From positions 186,001 to 250,000 of the forward strand of contig NZ_CP084758.1 in NCBI RefSeq assembly GCF_020535565.1: 64,000 nt of DNA, in the 5' to 3' direction. The position numbers and the translations under genes are program-made. The notes beneath the pieces were generated by a model. The model ran no database searches. It was not told where the DNA came from and was given only the letters and a program-made list of their open reading frames with translations. Source of the stretch: Shinella sp. XGS7. GTDB taxonomy: Bacteria; Pseudomonadota; Gammaproteobacteria; Burkholderiales; Burkholderiaceae_C. This document shows, piece after piece, positions 37,227-45,517 of this stretch. Positions within the stretch are counted from its first letter, which is position 1, and each line of letters opens with the position of its first letter.

Positions 37227-37876
37227 GAGAGGTCTCCGGGACTGGTATCGGGGGTCAGGGCTTCACCGCGGGCCTCGGCCCGGGCACGGCGCTCCGACTG
37301 GATGAGGTGCTCGGCAAAAGCCCCCAGATTGTCATGCACCCGGGTGCCGGGCACCTGGGCCACCAGGGCCTGCAGCTGGGCCTCGTCCAGCCGGCCCAGA
37401 CGATCGCTGCGCACCAGATGCGGCATGCAGCCGGCGGCCTGAGCGGTCTGCAGGTCCTTGAGGCTGGCGCCCACCATGTGAACGCCGGACAGCTCCACGC
37501 CGAAGCGCTCGCCAATCTGCTCGATCAAACCCGGCAGGGGCTTGCGGCAGGCACAGCCTTCCTCGGGCGTGTGCGGGCAGAAGAAGAGCGCGTCCAGCCG
37601 CCCGCCTTTTTCGGCCAGCAGCTGGGCCAGGCGCATATGCACCGCATTGAGCGCGGCCATGTCCAGCAGGCCGCGGCCGATGCCGGGCTGGTTGGTGGCC
37701 ATCACCGTGTGCCAGCCGGCATGGTTGAGCCGCGCCACCGCCTCCAACGCGCCGGGCAGGGGCTGGAGCTCGTCGGTGGACTTCACATGGTCGTCGCGGT
37801 ACTGGTTGATGGTGCCGTCCCGGCCGAGGATGACCAGCTTCATGCTGTGACCGTGGTGCTCGGCGCGGGCGGGCAT
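37223..37876 (-). CDS. gmhB: D-glycero-D-manno-heptose-1,7-bisphosphate 7-phosphatase homologue with missing catalytic Asp
   Basis: A 217-residue HAD-IIIA phosphatase homologue of LPS heptose synthesis. HxC-type zinc loop FFCPHTPEEGCACRKPLPG is present, as is MATNQPGIGRGLLD. However, the nucleophile motif usually written LDRDGTIN reads LGRDGTIN here, so the first Asp (residue 18) is Gly, by a single A-to-G change (GAC to GGC). The second Asp is kept. As written the enzyme should be inactive; a sequencing error is a real possibility. A good GAGGA precedes the ATG at 37876; the family usually starts at the internal MKLVIL (37843). Confidence 0.85.
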   Translation of the reverse strand: MPARAEHHGHSMKLVILGRDGTINQYRDDHVKSTDELQPLPGALEAVARLNHAGWHTVMATNQPGIGRGLLDMAALNAVHMRLAQLLAEKGGRLDALFFCPHTPEEGCACRKPLPGLIEQIGERFGVELSGVHMVGASLKDLQTAQAAGCMPHLVRSDRLGRLDEAQLQALVAQVPGTRVHDNLGAFAEHLIQSERRARAEARGEALTPDTSPGDLS

Positions 37877-37886
37877 GGCGGCGTCC

Positions 37887-39998
37887 TCAGGCGGCCAGGC
37901 GGGCCAGATCGGCCACCCGGTTCATGGCCTCGTGCAGGGTCTTGAGCAGGCCCAGGCGGTTGGCGCGCAGGGCCGGGTCCTCGGCATTGACCATCACGCC
38001 GTCGAAGAAGGCGTCCACCGGGCCCTTGAGCGCGGCCAGCTCGCGCAGCGAGGCGGCGTACTCGGCGCGGTGGAAGAGCCCGTCCGCCAGGGGCTGCACA
38101 TTGCGCAAGGCCGTGGCCAGGTGCTGCTCGGCGGCTTCCTGCAGCAGGGCCTCGTCCACCTTGGCCTCGACCGGGGTCTCGACCTTCTTGAGGATGTTGC
38201 CGATGCGCTTGTTGGCCGCGGCCAGCGAGGCTGCCTCGGGCAGGGCCGCAAAGGCGCGCACCGCTGCCAGGCGCTGGCCCACCTCGGCCAGGCGCTGCGG
38301 GCGCAGGGCCAGCACGGCGTCCACCTCCTGGGCGCTGTAGCCCTGCTCGCGCAGGGAACCGGCCAGGCGGTCGAAGACGAAATCGGCCAGCGGCGCGCTC
38401 GGATCCTGGATCAGGGGACCGAAGGCCGGCAGGGCCGCGTTGATCAAGGCGTCCAGCGCCAGGCCGGGGGCGCGCTCGGAGAGCATGCGCACCACGCCCA
38501 GGGCGTGACGGCGCAGGGCGAAGGGGTCCTTGTCGCCGGTGGGCAGCTGGCCGATGCCAAACAGGCCCACCAGGGTTTCCAGCTTGTCGGCCAGGGCCAC
38601 GACCAGGCCGGCTTCGTTGCGCGGCAGCTCGTCGCCGGCAAAGCGGGGCTTGTAATGGTCTTCGATGGCAAAGGCCACGGCCTCGCTCAGGCCGTCATGG
38701 CGGGCGTAGTAGCCACCCATGATGCCCTGCAGCTCGGGGAACTCGCCCACCATATCGGTGAGCAGATCGGCCTTGGCCAGGCGGGCCGCGCTGTCCACCT
38801 CGGCGGCCAGGGTGGCCGAGCCACCCAGCTGGGCCACGATGGCGGTGGCGATGGCGCGCACGCGCTCCACGCGCTCGCCCTGGCTGCCCAGCTTGCCGTG
38901 GTAGACCACCTTGGCCAGACCGCCCACGCGATCGGCCAGGCTCTTCTTGCGGTCCTGGTCGAAGAAGAACTTGGCATCCGACAGGCGCGGACGCACCACG
39001 CGCTCATTGCCGCCGGTCACCGCGCTGGCGTCCGCCGGGCGGATGTTGGACACCACCAGGAACTGGTTGGTGAGCTTGCCGGCCGCGTCCAGCAGGGGGA
39101 AGTACTTCTGGTTGGCCTTCATCGTGAGGATGAGGCACTCCTGCGGCACGGCCAGGAACTCGGGCTCGAACTGGCAGCTCAGCACATTGGGCCGCTCCAC
39201 CAGGGCGCAGACCTCGTCCAGCAGGGCCTCGTCCTCGATGGGCTTGAGGCCTTGCTGGGCCGCGGCCGCGTTGAGCTGGGCCACGATCTCGGCGCGGCGC
39301 TCGGCAAAGCTGGCGATGACGGCGCCCTGCTCACGCAGCTGGGCGGCATAGCTGTCGGCCGACTCGATCACCAGGCGCTCCACGGCAGCCTCGAAGCGGT
39401 GGCCGCGGGTCTCGCGGCCGGCGTTCAGTCCCAGCACGCCCACCGGCACGATCTCGCGGCCATGCAGGGCCACCAGGCCATGGGCCGGGCGCACGAACTT
39501 CACATCGCTCCAGCCGTCGGCCAGCTGGTAGCTCATGACCTTGGGAATGGGCAGCTTGGCCAGGCTCTCTTCCAGGGCCTTCTGCAGGCCCTCGGCCAGG
39601 GTGGCGCCGGCCACCGTGGTCTGGATGAACAGGGCCTCGGCCTTGCCGTCCATCTCGCGATAAGCCTGGGCGGCCTGCTCGGCGCCCAGGCCCAGGGAGG
39701 CCAGCTTCTTGATCAGGGCCTGGGTGGGTTGGCCGCTCGCGTCCAGGCCCACGCTCACGGGCACCAGCTTCTTGGTCTCGCTGCGGTCGGCGGCCTTGGC
39801 GGCCACGCCGCTCAGATGCAGGGCCAGGCGGCGCGGCGAGGCGTAGGCCGTGGCCTGGGATTCGGCCGTGGCCAGACCCTGGGCGCGCAGGCTCTCGGCC
39901 AGCACGCCGGCAAAGCTGTCGCCCAGCTTCTTCAGCGCCTTGGGGGGCAGTTCCTCGACGAAGAGTTCGACGAGCAGGTTGTGGGTGTCGCTGGTCAT
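37887..39998 (-). CDS. glyS: glycyl-tRNA synthetase beta subunit
   Basis: A 703-residue beta chain of the bacterial alpha2beta2 glycyl-tRNA synthetase (start LLVELFVEELPPKALKKLGDSFA, internal GGYYARHDGLSEAVAFAIEDHY, C-terminal anticodon-binding region ending in MNRVADLARLAA). Full family length. It follows glyQ after 3 bases and probably shares its transcript. Confidence 0.96.
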   Translation of the reverse strand: MTSDTHNLLVELFVEELPPKALKKLGDSFAGVLAESLRAQGLATAESQATAYASPRRLALHLSGVAAKAADRSETKKLVPVSVGLDASGQPTQALIKKLASLGLGAEQAAQAYREMDGKAEALFIQTTVAGATLAEGLQKALEESLAKLPIPKVMSYQLADGWSDVKFVRPAHGLVALHGREIVPVGVLGLNAGRETRGHRFEAAVERLVIESADSYAAQLREQGAVIASFAERRAEIVAQLNAAAAQQGLKPIEDEALLDEVCALVERPNVLSCQFEPEFLAVPQECLILTMKANQKYFPLLDAAGKLTNQFLVVSNIRPADASAVTGGNERVVRPRLSDAKFFFDQDRKKSLADRVGGLAKVVYHGKLGSQGERVERVRAIATAIVAQLGGSATLAAEVDSAARLAKADLLTDMVGEFPELQGIMGGYYARHDGLSEAVAFAIEDHYKPRFAGDELPRNEAGLVVALADKLETLVGLFGIGQLPTGDKDPFALRRHALGVVRMLSERAPGLALDALINAALPAFGPLIQDPSAPLADFVFDRLAGSLREQGYSAQEVDAVLALRPQRLAEVGQRLAAVRAFAALPEAASLAAANKRIGNILKKVETPVEAKVDEALLQEAAEQHLATALRNVQPLADGLFHRAEYAASLRELAALKGPVDAFFDGVMVNAEDPALRANRLGLLKTLHEAMNRVADLARLAA

Positions 39999-40001
39999 GA
40001 C

Positions 40002-40931
40002 TCAGGCGGCCTTCTTCTCGTTCTTCTTTGCAATCTGGGCGGTCACTTCATCGGCCCAGGCCTTGGGCGCCATGGGGAAGCCCAGGCGGGCGCGGCTGTC
40101 CACATAGCTCTGGGCCACGGCGCGGGCCAGGTTGCGGATGCGGCCGATATAGGCGGCGCGCTCGGTCACCGAGATGGCGCCCCGGGCGTCCAGCAGATTG
40201 AAGGTATGGCCGGCCTTGAGCAGCTGCTCATAGGCCGGCAGGGCGAGTTGCTCGCCCATCAGCAGCTGGCTCTGCTTCTCGTGCGCGGCAAAGGCCTGCA
40301 GCAGGAAGTCCACATCGCTGTGCTCGAAGTTGTAGGTGCTCTGCTCCACCTCGTTCTGGTGGAACACGTCGCCATACGTGAGGCCGTCGGTGTAGACCAG
40401 GTCATAGACCGATTCCTTGCCCTGCAGATACATGGCCAGGCGTTCCAGGCCGTAGGTGATCTCGCCGGTGATGGGCTTGCAGTCGATGCCGCCCACCTGC
40501 TGGAAGTAGGTGAACTGGGTCACCTCCATGCCATTGAGCCAGACCTCCCAGCCCAGGCCCCAGCAGCCCAGCGTCGGGTTCTCCCAGTCGTCCTCGACGA
40601 AGCGCACATCGTTCTTCTTGAGATCGAAACCCAGGGCCTCCAGCGAGCCCAGATACAGCTCGAGGATATTGGCCGGCGCGGGCTTGAGCACGACCTGGAA
40701 CTGGTAGTAGTGCTGCAGGCGATTGGGGTTCTCGCCATAGCGGCCGTCCTTGGGGCGGCGGCTGGGCTGCACATAGGCGGCCTTCCAGGGCTCCGGACCC
40801 AGGGCGCGCAGGAAGGTGGCGGTGTGGCTGGTGCCGGCCCCCACTTCCATGTCATAGGGTTGCAGGAGCGCGCAGCCCTGCTTGGACCAATAGTCCTGCA
40901 GGGTCAGGATGATTTGCTGGAAGCTCAGCAT
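40002..40931 (-). CDS. glyQ: glycyl-tRNA synthetase alpha subunit
   Basis: A 309-residue class II synthetase catalytic subunit ([69 protein letters not shown]). Full length and undisturbed. The 54-base spacer from lnt is unusually AT-rich near 40960-40976 and may hold a promoter. Confidence 0.97.
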   Translation of the reverse strand: MLSFQQIILTLQDYWSKQGCALLQPYDMEVGAGTSHTATFLRALGPEPWKAAYVQPSRRPKDGRYGENPNRLQHYYQFQVVLKPAPANILELYLGSLEALGFDLKKNDVRFVEDDWENPTLGCWGLGWEVWLNGMEVTQFTYFQQVGGIDCKPITGEITYGLERLAMYLQGKESVYDLVYTDGLTYGDVFHQNEVEQSTYNFEHSDVDFLLQAFAAHEKQSQLLMGEQLALPAYEQLLKAGHTFNLLDARGAISVTERAAYIGRIRNLARAVAQSYVDSRARLGFPMAPKAWADEVTAQIAKKNEKKAA

Positions 40932-40985
40932 GGGTTCAGGCCGTCCGGTGAGAGGTTTACAGTTTTTATTTTATGAGACGCGCAC

Positions 40986-42449
40986 TTACCGCCGCCGCAT
41001 GAAGAACGCCAGACCCAGGGGGGCCAGGGCGGCGATGAAGAGCGGCAGCAGGCCCAGCGTGCCCAGCCAGCGGGCATAAGGCGTCTCGCCCAGGCGCCCC
41101 TGCACCGGGGCCTCCAGGGTGGCGGCGCGGGCCGGCGGCAGCAGGGCGCGGGTGCGACCCCGATGATCCACCACGCCGGTGGCCCCGGTGTTGGTGGCAC
41201 GCACCACCGGGCGCTGGAACTCCAGGGCCCGCATGCGGGAGAACTGCAGATGCTGGTCCAGCACCATCACGGTGCCGAACCAGGCCAGATTGCTCACATT
41301 CACCAGCACCGTGGCGGCCTCGGGCCCGCGCAGGCTGTCCACGAAGTCCTCGCCGAACAGATCCTCGTAGCAGATCAGGGGGCGCAGGCGCTGCCCCGCC
41401 ACGGCGAAGGACTGCTGGTGCTGGCCGCGCGCCTGGTCATCCATGGGAATGGCCATGGCGCGCACAAACCAGCCAAAGCCCGGCGGGATGAACTCGCCGA
41501 AAGGCAGCAGATGGCGCTTGCCATAGGCATAGGGCGCGCTGCCGCCGAAGGCCAGCAGGGAGTTCACATAGCCGTCCTGGCTATTGCCCAGAAAGGTGCC
41601 CAGCAGCACCGGCCGGCGCGCACCCACGGCCTGCAGGCGCTGCACATAGCCGGGGTCAAGATAGGCCGCGGGGATGGGCACCACGGATTCGGGCGTCACC
41701 ACCACCTGGCCCTGGGCGCGCTCGACCTGGCGGGTCAGCTGCTCCAGATGGGCCTGCATGCGCTCGGGGTCGAACTTCTGGTCCTGGGCCACGGCCGGCT
41801 GCACCAGGGAGACGCGCAGCAGGCCGGTCTCGCGGGTGAAGTTCTGCGGCAGCAGCTGGCCCAGGGCCAGCAGGCCGATGGCCACCGCGGCCGGCTGCCA
41901 GGCATGGCGCCCCAGGGCCGCAAAGGCCGCGGCGCAGCCTGCCGCCAGGGCGCTGATGCCATAGACGCCGATCCAGGGCGCCCAGGGCGCCAGCAGCCCT
42001 TCGGTATGGGCATAGCCGCTGGCCAGCCAGGGGAAGCCGGTGAACAGGGTGGCCCGCCCCAGCTCGGCCAGCAGCCAGCAGGCGGCCCAGGTCAGGGCAT
42101 GCCAGGCGGGGCTGCGCTGGCGCAGGCGCGCCGCCAGGGCCAGGGCCCCGGCGTAGTACAGGCTCAGAAAGGCCGCCAGCAAGGCCACGGCCAGGGCCGC
42201 CACCGGCCAGGGCAGGCCACCGAACTGGTGCATGCTGATATGCAGCCACCACAGGCCCGAGGCCAGCCAGCCGAAGCCGAAGACCCCGCCCAGCAGGGCG
42301 GCCCGGCGCGGACCGGCATTCCAGCTCAGATGGGCCAGCCAGGCCAGGGCCAGCACCTGCAGCCACCAGAGTTCCAGCGGCGCAAAAGCCGCCGTGTGCA
42401 AGAGGCCGGCGGCCAGGGCCGCCAGCAGAACGTAACGGAATCGGAGCAT
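40986..42449 (-). CDS. lnt: apolipoprotein N-acyltransferase
   Basis: A 487-residue inner-membrane enzyme adding the third acyl chain to lipoproteins. The N terminus has about six hydrophobic helices; the nitrilase-like domain carries the catalytic Glu (VVTPESVVP), Lys (YGKRHLLPFGE) and Cys (LICYEDLFGEDF). The ATG at 42449 follows the corC stop by 3 bases; a TTG directly before it is not needed. It forms an operon with corC, the usual corC-lnt order. Confidence 0.94.
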   Translation of the reverse strand: MLRFRYVLLAALAAGLLHTAAFAPLELWWLQVLALAWLAHLSWNAGPRRAALLGGVFGFGWLASGLWWLHISMHQFGGLPWPVAALAVALLAAFLSLYYAGALALAARLRQRSPAWHALTWAACWLLAELGRATLFTGFPWLASGYAHTEGLLAPWAPWIGVYGISALAAGCAAAFAALGRHAWQPAAVAIGLLALGQLLPQNFTRETGLLRVSLVQPAVAQDQKFDPERMQAHLEQLTRQVERAQGQVVVTPESVVPIPAAYLDPGYVQRLQAVGARRPVLLGTFLGNSQDGYVNSLLAFGGSAPYAYGKRHLLPFGEFIPPGFGWFVRAMAIPMDDQARGQHQQSFAVAGQRLRPLICYEDLFGEDFVDSLRGPEAATVLVNVSNLAWFGTVMVLDQHLQFSRMRALEFQRPVVRATNTGATGVVDHRGRTRALLPPARAATLEAPVQGRLGETPYARWLGTLGLLPLFIAALAPLGLAFFMRRR

Positions 42450-42452
42450 CAA

Positions 42453-43382
42453 TCAGGCGTCTTGGGGCGCAGCGCGCGTGACCTTGAACCAGCGCACCGC
42501 CCCACCCCGGGTCAGCATCACCGAGAACAGCAGGCCGCCCACCTCCGGGGCCTCGCCCCGGCGCGGCACCCGACCGTGCTCATGGGCGACCAGGCCGCCA
42601 ATGGTGTCGAACTCGTCCTCGGGCAGACTGGTCCCGAAGGCCTGGTTCACCGCCGCGATCCCGGCATCGCCGGCCACGCGCTGGCTGCCGTCGGCCAGGG
42701 TGTAGATGCCGGAGACCCCGTCCTTGTCGTCGAACTCGTCCTCGATCTCGCCGACGATTTCCTCCAGCACATCCTCGATGGTGACCAGGCCGGCGGTGTT
42801 GCCGAACTCGTCGATCACGATGGCCAGGTGATTGCGGTTGGAGCGGAAATCGCGCAGCAGCTCGTTGAGATTCTTGCTTTCCGGCACAAAGACGATGGGC
42901 CGCAGCAGGGCGCGCAGATTCAGCTCGGGCGCGCGCTGCAGCTTGAGCAGGTCCTTGGCCAGCAGGATGCCGATGATGTTCTCGCGCTGGCCCTCGAAGA
43001 CCGGGAAGCGCGAATGGCCGGCGCGTATGACCTGGGCAAGCAGCTCCTCGTAGGGCGACTCGATGTCCAGCAGGTCCATGCGCGGCGCCGCCACCATCAC
43101 ATCGCCGGCCGAGAGCTCGGCCATGTGCAGCACGCCTTCCAGCATCTGCCGCGACTCGGGCGCGATCAGCTCGCGCTGCTCGGCCTCGGCCAGGGTTTCG
43201 ATCAGCTCGCTGGTGGAGTCCGGGCCCGGATGCAGGAAGTCCAGCATGCGGTCCAGGAGTTTGCGCGGCGCTGGGCCGCGCCCTTCGGCTGCGGCACTTT
43301 TGTGGCCCCCGCGGGGCCTACTAGGCTGGGGTTCGGACACGGCGTGGGTGTCGTAGTTGAGTAGCCCCACAGAATAACCCAT
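42453..43382 (-). CDS. corC: CorC/HlyC-family CBS-domain transporter protein
   Basis: A 309-residue soluble CorC with a CBS pair (MVAAPRMDLLDIESPYEELLAQVIRAGHSRFPVFEG, RNHLAIVIDEFGNTAGLVTIEDVLEEIVGEIEDEFDD) and a C-terminal transporter-associated domain. It lacks the DUF21 membrane part, as is normal for CorC. The first 40 residues (including RPRGGHKSAAAEGRGPAPR) are low complexity and repeat-like. The start at 43382 has GAGGG upstream; GTG at 43340 (VSEPQPSRP) is an alternative. Linked to magnesium/cobalt handling and heavy-metal or haemolysin phenotypes in other species. Confidence 0.9.
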   Translation of the reverse strand: MGYSVGLLNYDTHAVSEPQPSRPRGGHKSAAAEGRGPAPRKLLDRMLDFLHPGPDSTSELIETLAEAEQRELIAPESRQMLEGVLHMAELSAGDVMVAAPRMDLLDIESPYEELLAQVIRAGHSRFPVFEGQRENIIGILLAKDLLKLQRAPELNLRALLRPIVFVPESKNLNELLRDFRSNRNHLAIVIDEFGNTAGLVTIEDVLEEIVGEIEDEFDDKDGVSGIYTLADGSQRVAGDAGIAAVNQAFGTSLPEDEFDTIGGLVAHEHGRVPRRGEAPEVGGLLFSVMLTRGGAVRWFKVTRAAPQDA

Positions 43383-43473
43383 TGACAGTGCTACCCTCTT
43401 GGACCACAGTCAGCCGCCCCCATCTGAGGGCCTGCGGCGACCGATACGCCACAGCAGCATTTCCTACATCACC

Positions 43474-44535
43474 ATGTCATCGACCAGTTCCCCGGGCCTG
43501 ATTCCCGCCACCATCCTCACCGGCTTCCTGGGCTCGGGCAAGACCACCCTGCTCAAGCGCGTGCTCTCCGAAGCCCATGGCCAGAAGATCGCCGTGATCG
43601 AGAACGAGTTCGGCGAGGAGAACATCGACAACGACATCCTGGTGGCCGACACCAACGAGCAGATCATCCAGATGAGCAATGGCTGCGTCTGCTGCACCAT
43701 CCGCGAGGATCTGCGCACCACCCTCGGCGAGCTGGCCGCCAAGCGCCGCCGCGGCGAGCTGGACTTCGAGCGCGTGGTGATCGAGACCACCGGCCTGGCC
43801 GACCCCGGCCCCGTGGCCCAGACCTTCTTCATGGATGACGAGATCGCCGAGAGCTATCTGCTGGACTCCATCCTGACCCTGGTGGACGCCAAGCATGCCG
43901 AGGAGCAGCTCAACACCCGCCAGGAAGCGCGCCGCCAGATCGGCTTCGCCGACCAGATCTTCATCAGCAAGACCGATCTGGTGGACGAGGCCGCCACCGA
44001 GGCCCTGGCCCACCGCATCAAGCACATGAATCCGCGCGCGCCCCAGCAGCGCGTCCACTTCGGGAATGTGGACATTGCCAGCGTCTTCGACCTGCGCGGC
44101 TTCAACCTCAATGCCAAGCTGGAGATCGACCCCGACTTCCTGAACGCGGACGCCGACGCGCACGAGCATCACCACCACCATGATCACGACCATGAGCATG
44201 GCGAGCACTGCGACCACCCGCACCATCACCACCATGACGATGACGTGAAGTCCTTCGTCTTCCGCTCCGACAAGCCCTTCAACCCGGCCAAGCTGGAAGA
44301 CTTCCTGGGCGCCATCGTGCAGGTCTACGGCCCCAAGATGCTGCGCTACAAGGGCGTGCTGCACATGAAGGGCACCGACAAGAAGGTGATCTTCCAGGGC
44401 GTGCACCAGCTGATGGGCTCGGACCTGGGCCCGAAATGGCTGCCGAACGAGAAAAAGCAGAGCAAAATGGTTTTCATCGGGATCGACCTGCCCAAGGACA
44501 TCCTCTTGCAAGGCCTGGAAGGCTGCCTCGCCTGA
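43474..44535 (+). CDS. COG0523 (CobW/YjiA-type) G3E GTPase with His-rich loop
   Basis: A 353-residue metallochaperone-type GTPase. Walker A GFLGSGKTT is at about 17-25, the conserved metal site CVCC at 71-74 (NGCVCCTIREDL), ETTGLADP and the base motif SKTDLVD follow. Near residue 230-252 is a His/Asp/Glu loop (HEHHHHHDHDHEHGEH...HPHHHHHDDD), a likely zinc-binding store. A CobW C-terminal domain completes the protein. It sits just upstream of dksA, a neighbour pair that fits zinc economy. The metal is inferred, not shown. Confidence 0.88.
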   Translation: MSSTSSPGLIPATILTGFLGSGKTTLLKRVLSEAHGQKIAVIENEFGEENIDNDILVADTNEQIIQMSNGCVCCTIREDLRTTLGELAAKRRRGELDFERVVIETTGLADPGPVAQTFFMDDEIAESYLLDSILTLVDAKHAEEQLNTRQEARRQIGFADQIFISKTDLVDEAATEALAHRIKHMNPRAPQQRVHFGNVDIASVFDLRGFNLNAKLEIDPDFLNADADAHEHHHHHDHDHEHGEHCDHPHHHHHDDDVKSFVFRSDKPFNPAKLEDFLGAIVQVYGPKMLRYKGVLHMKGTDKKVIFQGVHQLMGSDLGPKWLPNEKKQSKMVFIGIDLPKDILLQGLEGCLA

Positions 44536-44682
44536 ACCGGGGGCAGCGTCAGCACCACGTGAGGCGAGCATGGCTACAATCCGCCCCGCCCGAGCCACCC
44601 CGAGGGTCGGAATGCCCCGGCATCCGGCCCATCCGAAGCAGGTATAAAGCCTTCATCCGAGGTAATGCGAGGAGACTCCGAC

Positions 44683-45372
44683 GTGAGCAAGACACCGGCC
44701 CCCAAACCCGCCCCGGCCAAGACGGCTGTCAAGGCGGCCAAGGGCGCTGCCAAGCCCAAGGCGGAAGCCGCGGAGCTGGAAAGCCCTGGCGTCGCCACGC
44801 TGGAGGCGGCGCCACCCTCAACCGGTGGCAGCCGCTTCACCGACCGTTTTGCTCCTCCCAAGCCGCCCACGCGATCCATGAGTACGCCCGTGATTGAAAC
44901 TTCCAAAAGCGCCGTGAAGGCCGACCCCAAACTCGCCAACGCCTGGAAGACCAAGCCCGGCCACGAGCTGAGCGATGCCGAAGTGCTGGCCATGCCCGAG
45001 TCGGAGTACATGAACGACAAGCAGATCGAGTTCTTCCGTGCCAAGCTCAATGAGCTCAAGGAAGGCGTGCTGTCGAATGCCGGCGAGACCACCGAGCACC
45101 TGCGCGAGGACACCTCCATCGTCCCCGATCCGGCCGACCGCGCCACCATCGAGGAAGAGCATGCCCTGGAGCTGCGCACCCGCGACCGCGAGCGCAAGCT
45201 GCTCAAGAAGATCATGCAGTCCCTGGCCCGCCTGGACAGCGGCGAGTACGGCTACTGCGACGAGACCGGCGAGCCCATCGGCCTGGGCCGGCTGATCGCC
45301 CGCCCCACCGCCACGCTCTCGCTGGAAGCCCAGCAGCGCCGCGAGCTCAAGCAGAAGATGTTCGGGGACTGA
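44683..45372 (+). CDS. dksA: RNA polymerase-binding protein DksA (zinc-cysteine-poor)
   Basis: A 229-residue DksA with a long Ala/Lys/Pro-rich N-terminal extension (about 1-85). The coiled-coil part follows (MNDKQIEFFRAKLNELKEGVL, with the DxxDxA-like tip DPADRATIEEEHALELRTRDRERKL), then a zinc-finger region of which only one Cys remains (YGYCDETGEPIGLGRLIARPTATLSLEAQQRRELKQ). Such DksA does not need zinc for its fold. It works with ppGpp in the secondary channel of RNA polymerase. GTG start at 44683 was chosen because AGGAGA lies 7-12 bases upstream. Confidence 0.9.
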   Translation: MSKTPAPKPAPAKTAVKAAKGAAKPKAEAAELESPGVATLEAAPPSTGGSRFTDRFAPPKPPTRSMSTPVIETSKSAVKADPKLANAWKTKPGHELSDAEVLAMPESEYMNDKQIEFFRAKLNELKEGVLSNAGETTEHLREDTSIVPDPADRATIEEEHALELRTRDRERKLLKKIMQSLARLDSGEYGYCDETGEPIGLGRLIARPTATLSLEAQQRRELKQKMFGD

Positions 45373-45377
45373 TGACT

Positions 45378-45450
45378 CCCCCCTACGCGCTGCGCGCGCC
45401 CCCTCGAGGGGGCACGCCCCCCGGACCGGCGGAGCCGGATCCTGGGGCGT
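45378..45450 (+). repeat. dispersed three-hairpin GC repeat, copy 1
   Basis: After dksA: CCCCCCTACG, hairpin CGCG-CTG-CGCG (45386-45396), palindrome GCCCCCTCGAGGGGGC (45398-45413), then a long hairpin with outer arms ACGCCCC/GGGGCGT (45414-45420, 45444-45450) and inner arms CCGGC-GGA-GCCGG (45426-45438). The same layout recurs at 48406-48478 with changed but paired arms. It may end dksA transcription. Confidence 0.8.
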
Positions 45451-45517
45451 CGCTCGGCGGACTTCAGCGGGGGATGGTCGCTAGTCGACCCTTGTTTACT
45501 ACTCAGGTCCAGCGCGC

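Noticed and set aside
37875-40976. 1033-codon plus-strand frame
   Set aside because: It is the antisense shadow of glyS and glyQ, which are certain.
44161-44250. His-rich stretch as a tandem DNA repeat or CRISPR-like array
   Set aside because: CAC/CAT repeats simply encode the metal-binding loop of the GTPase, in frame and irregular.
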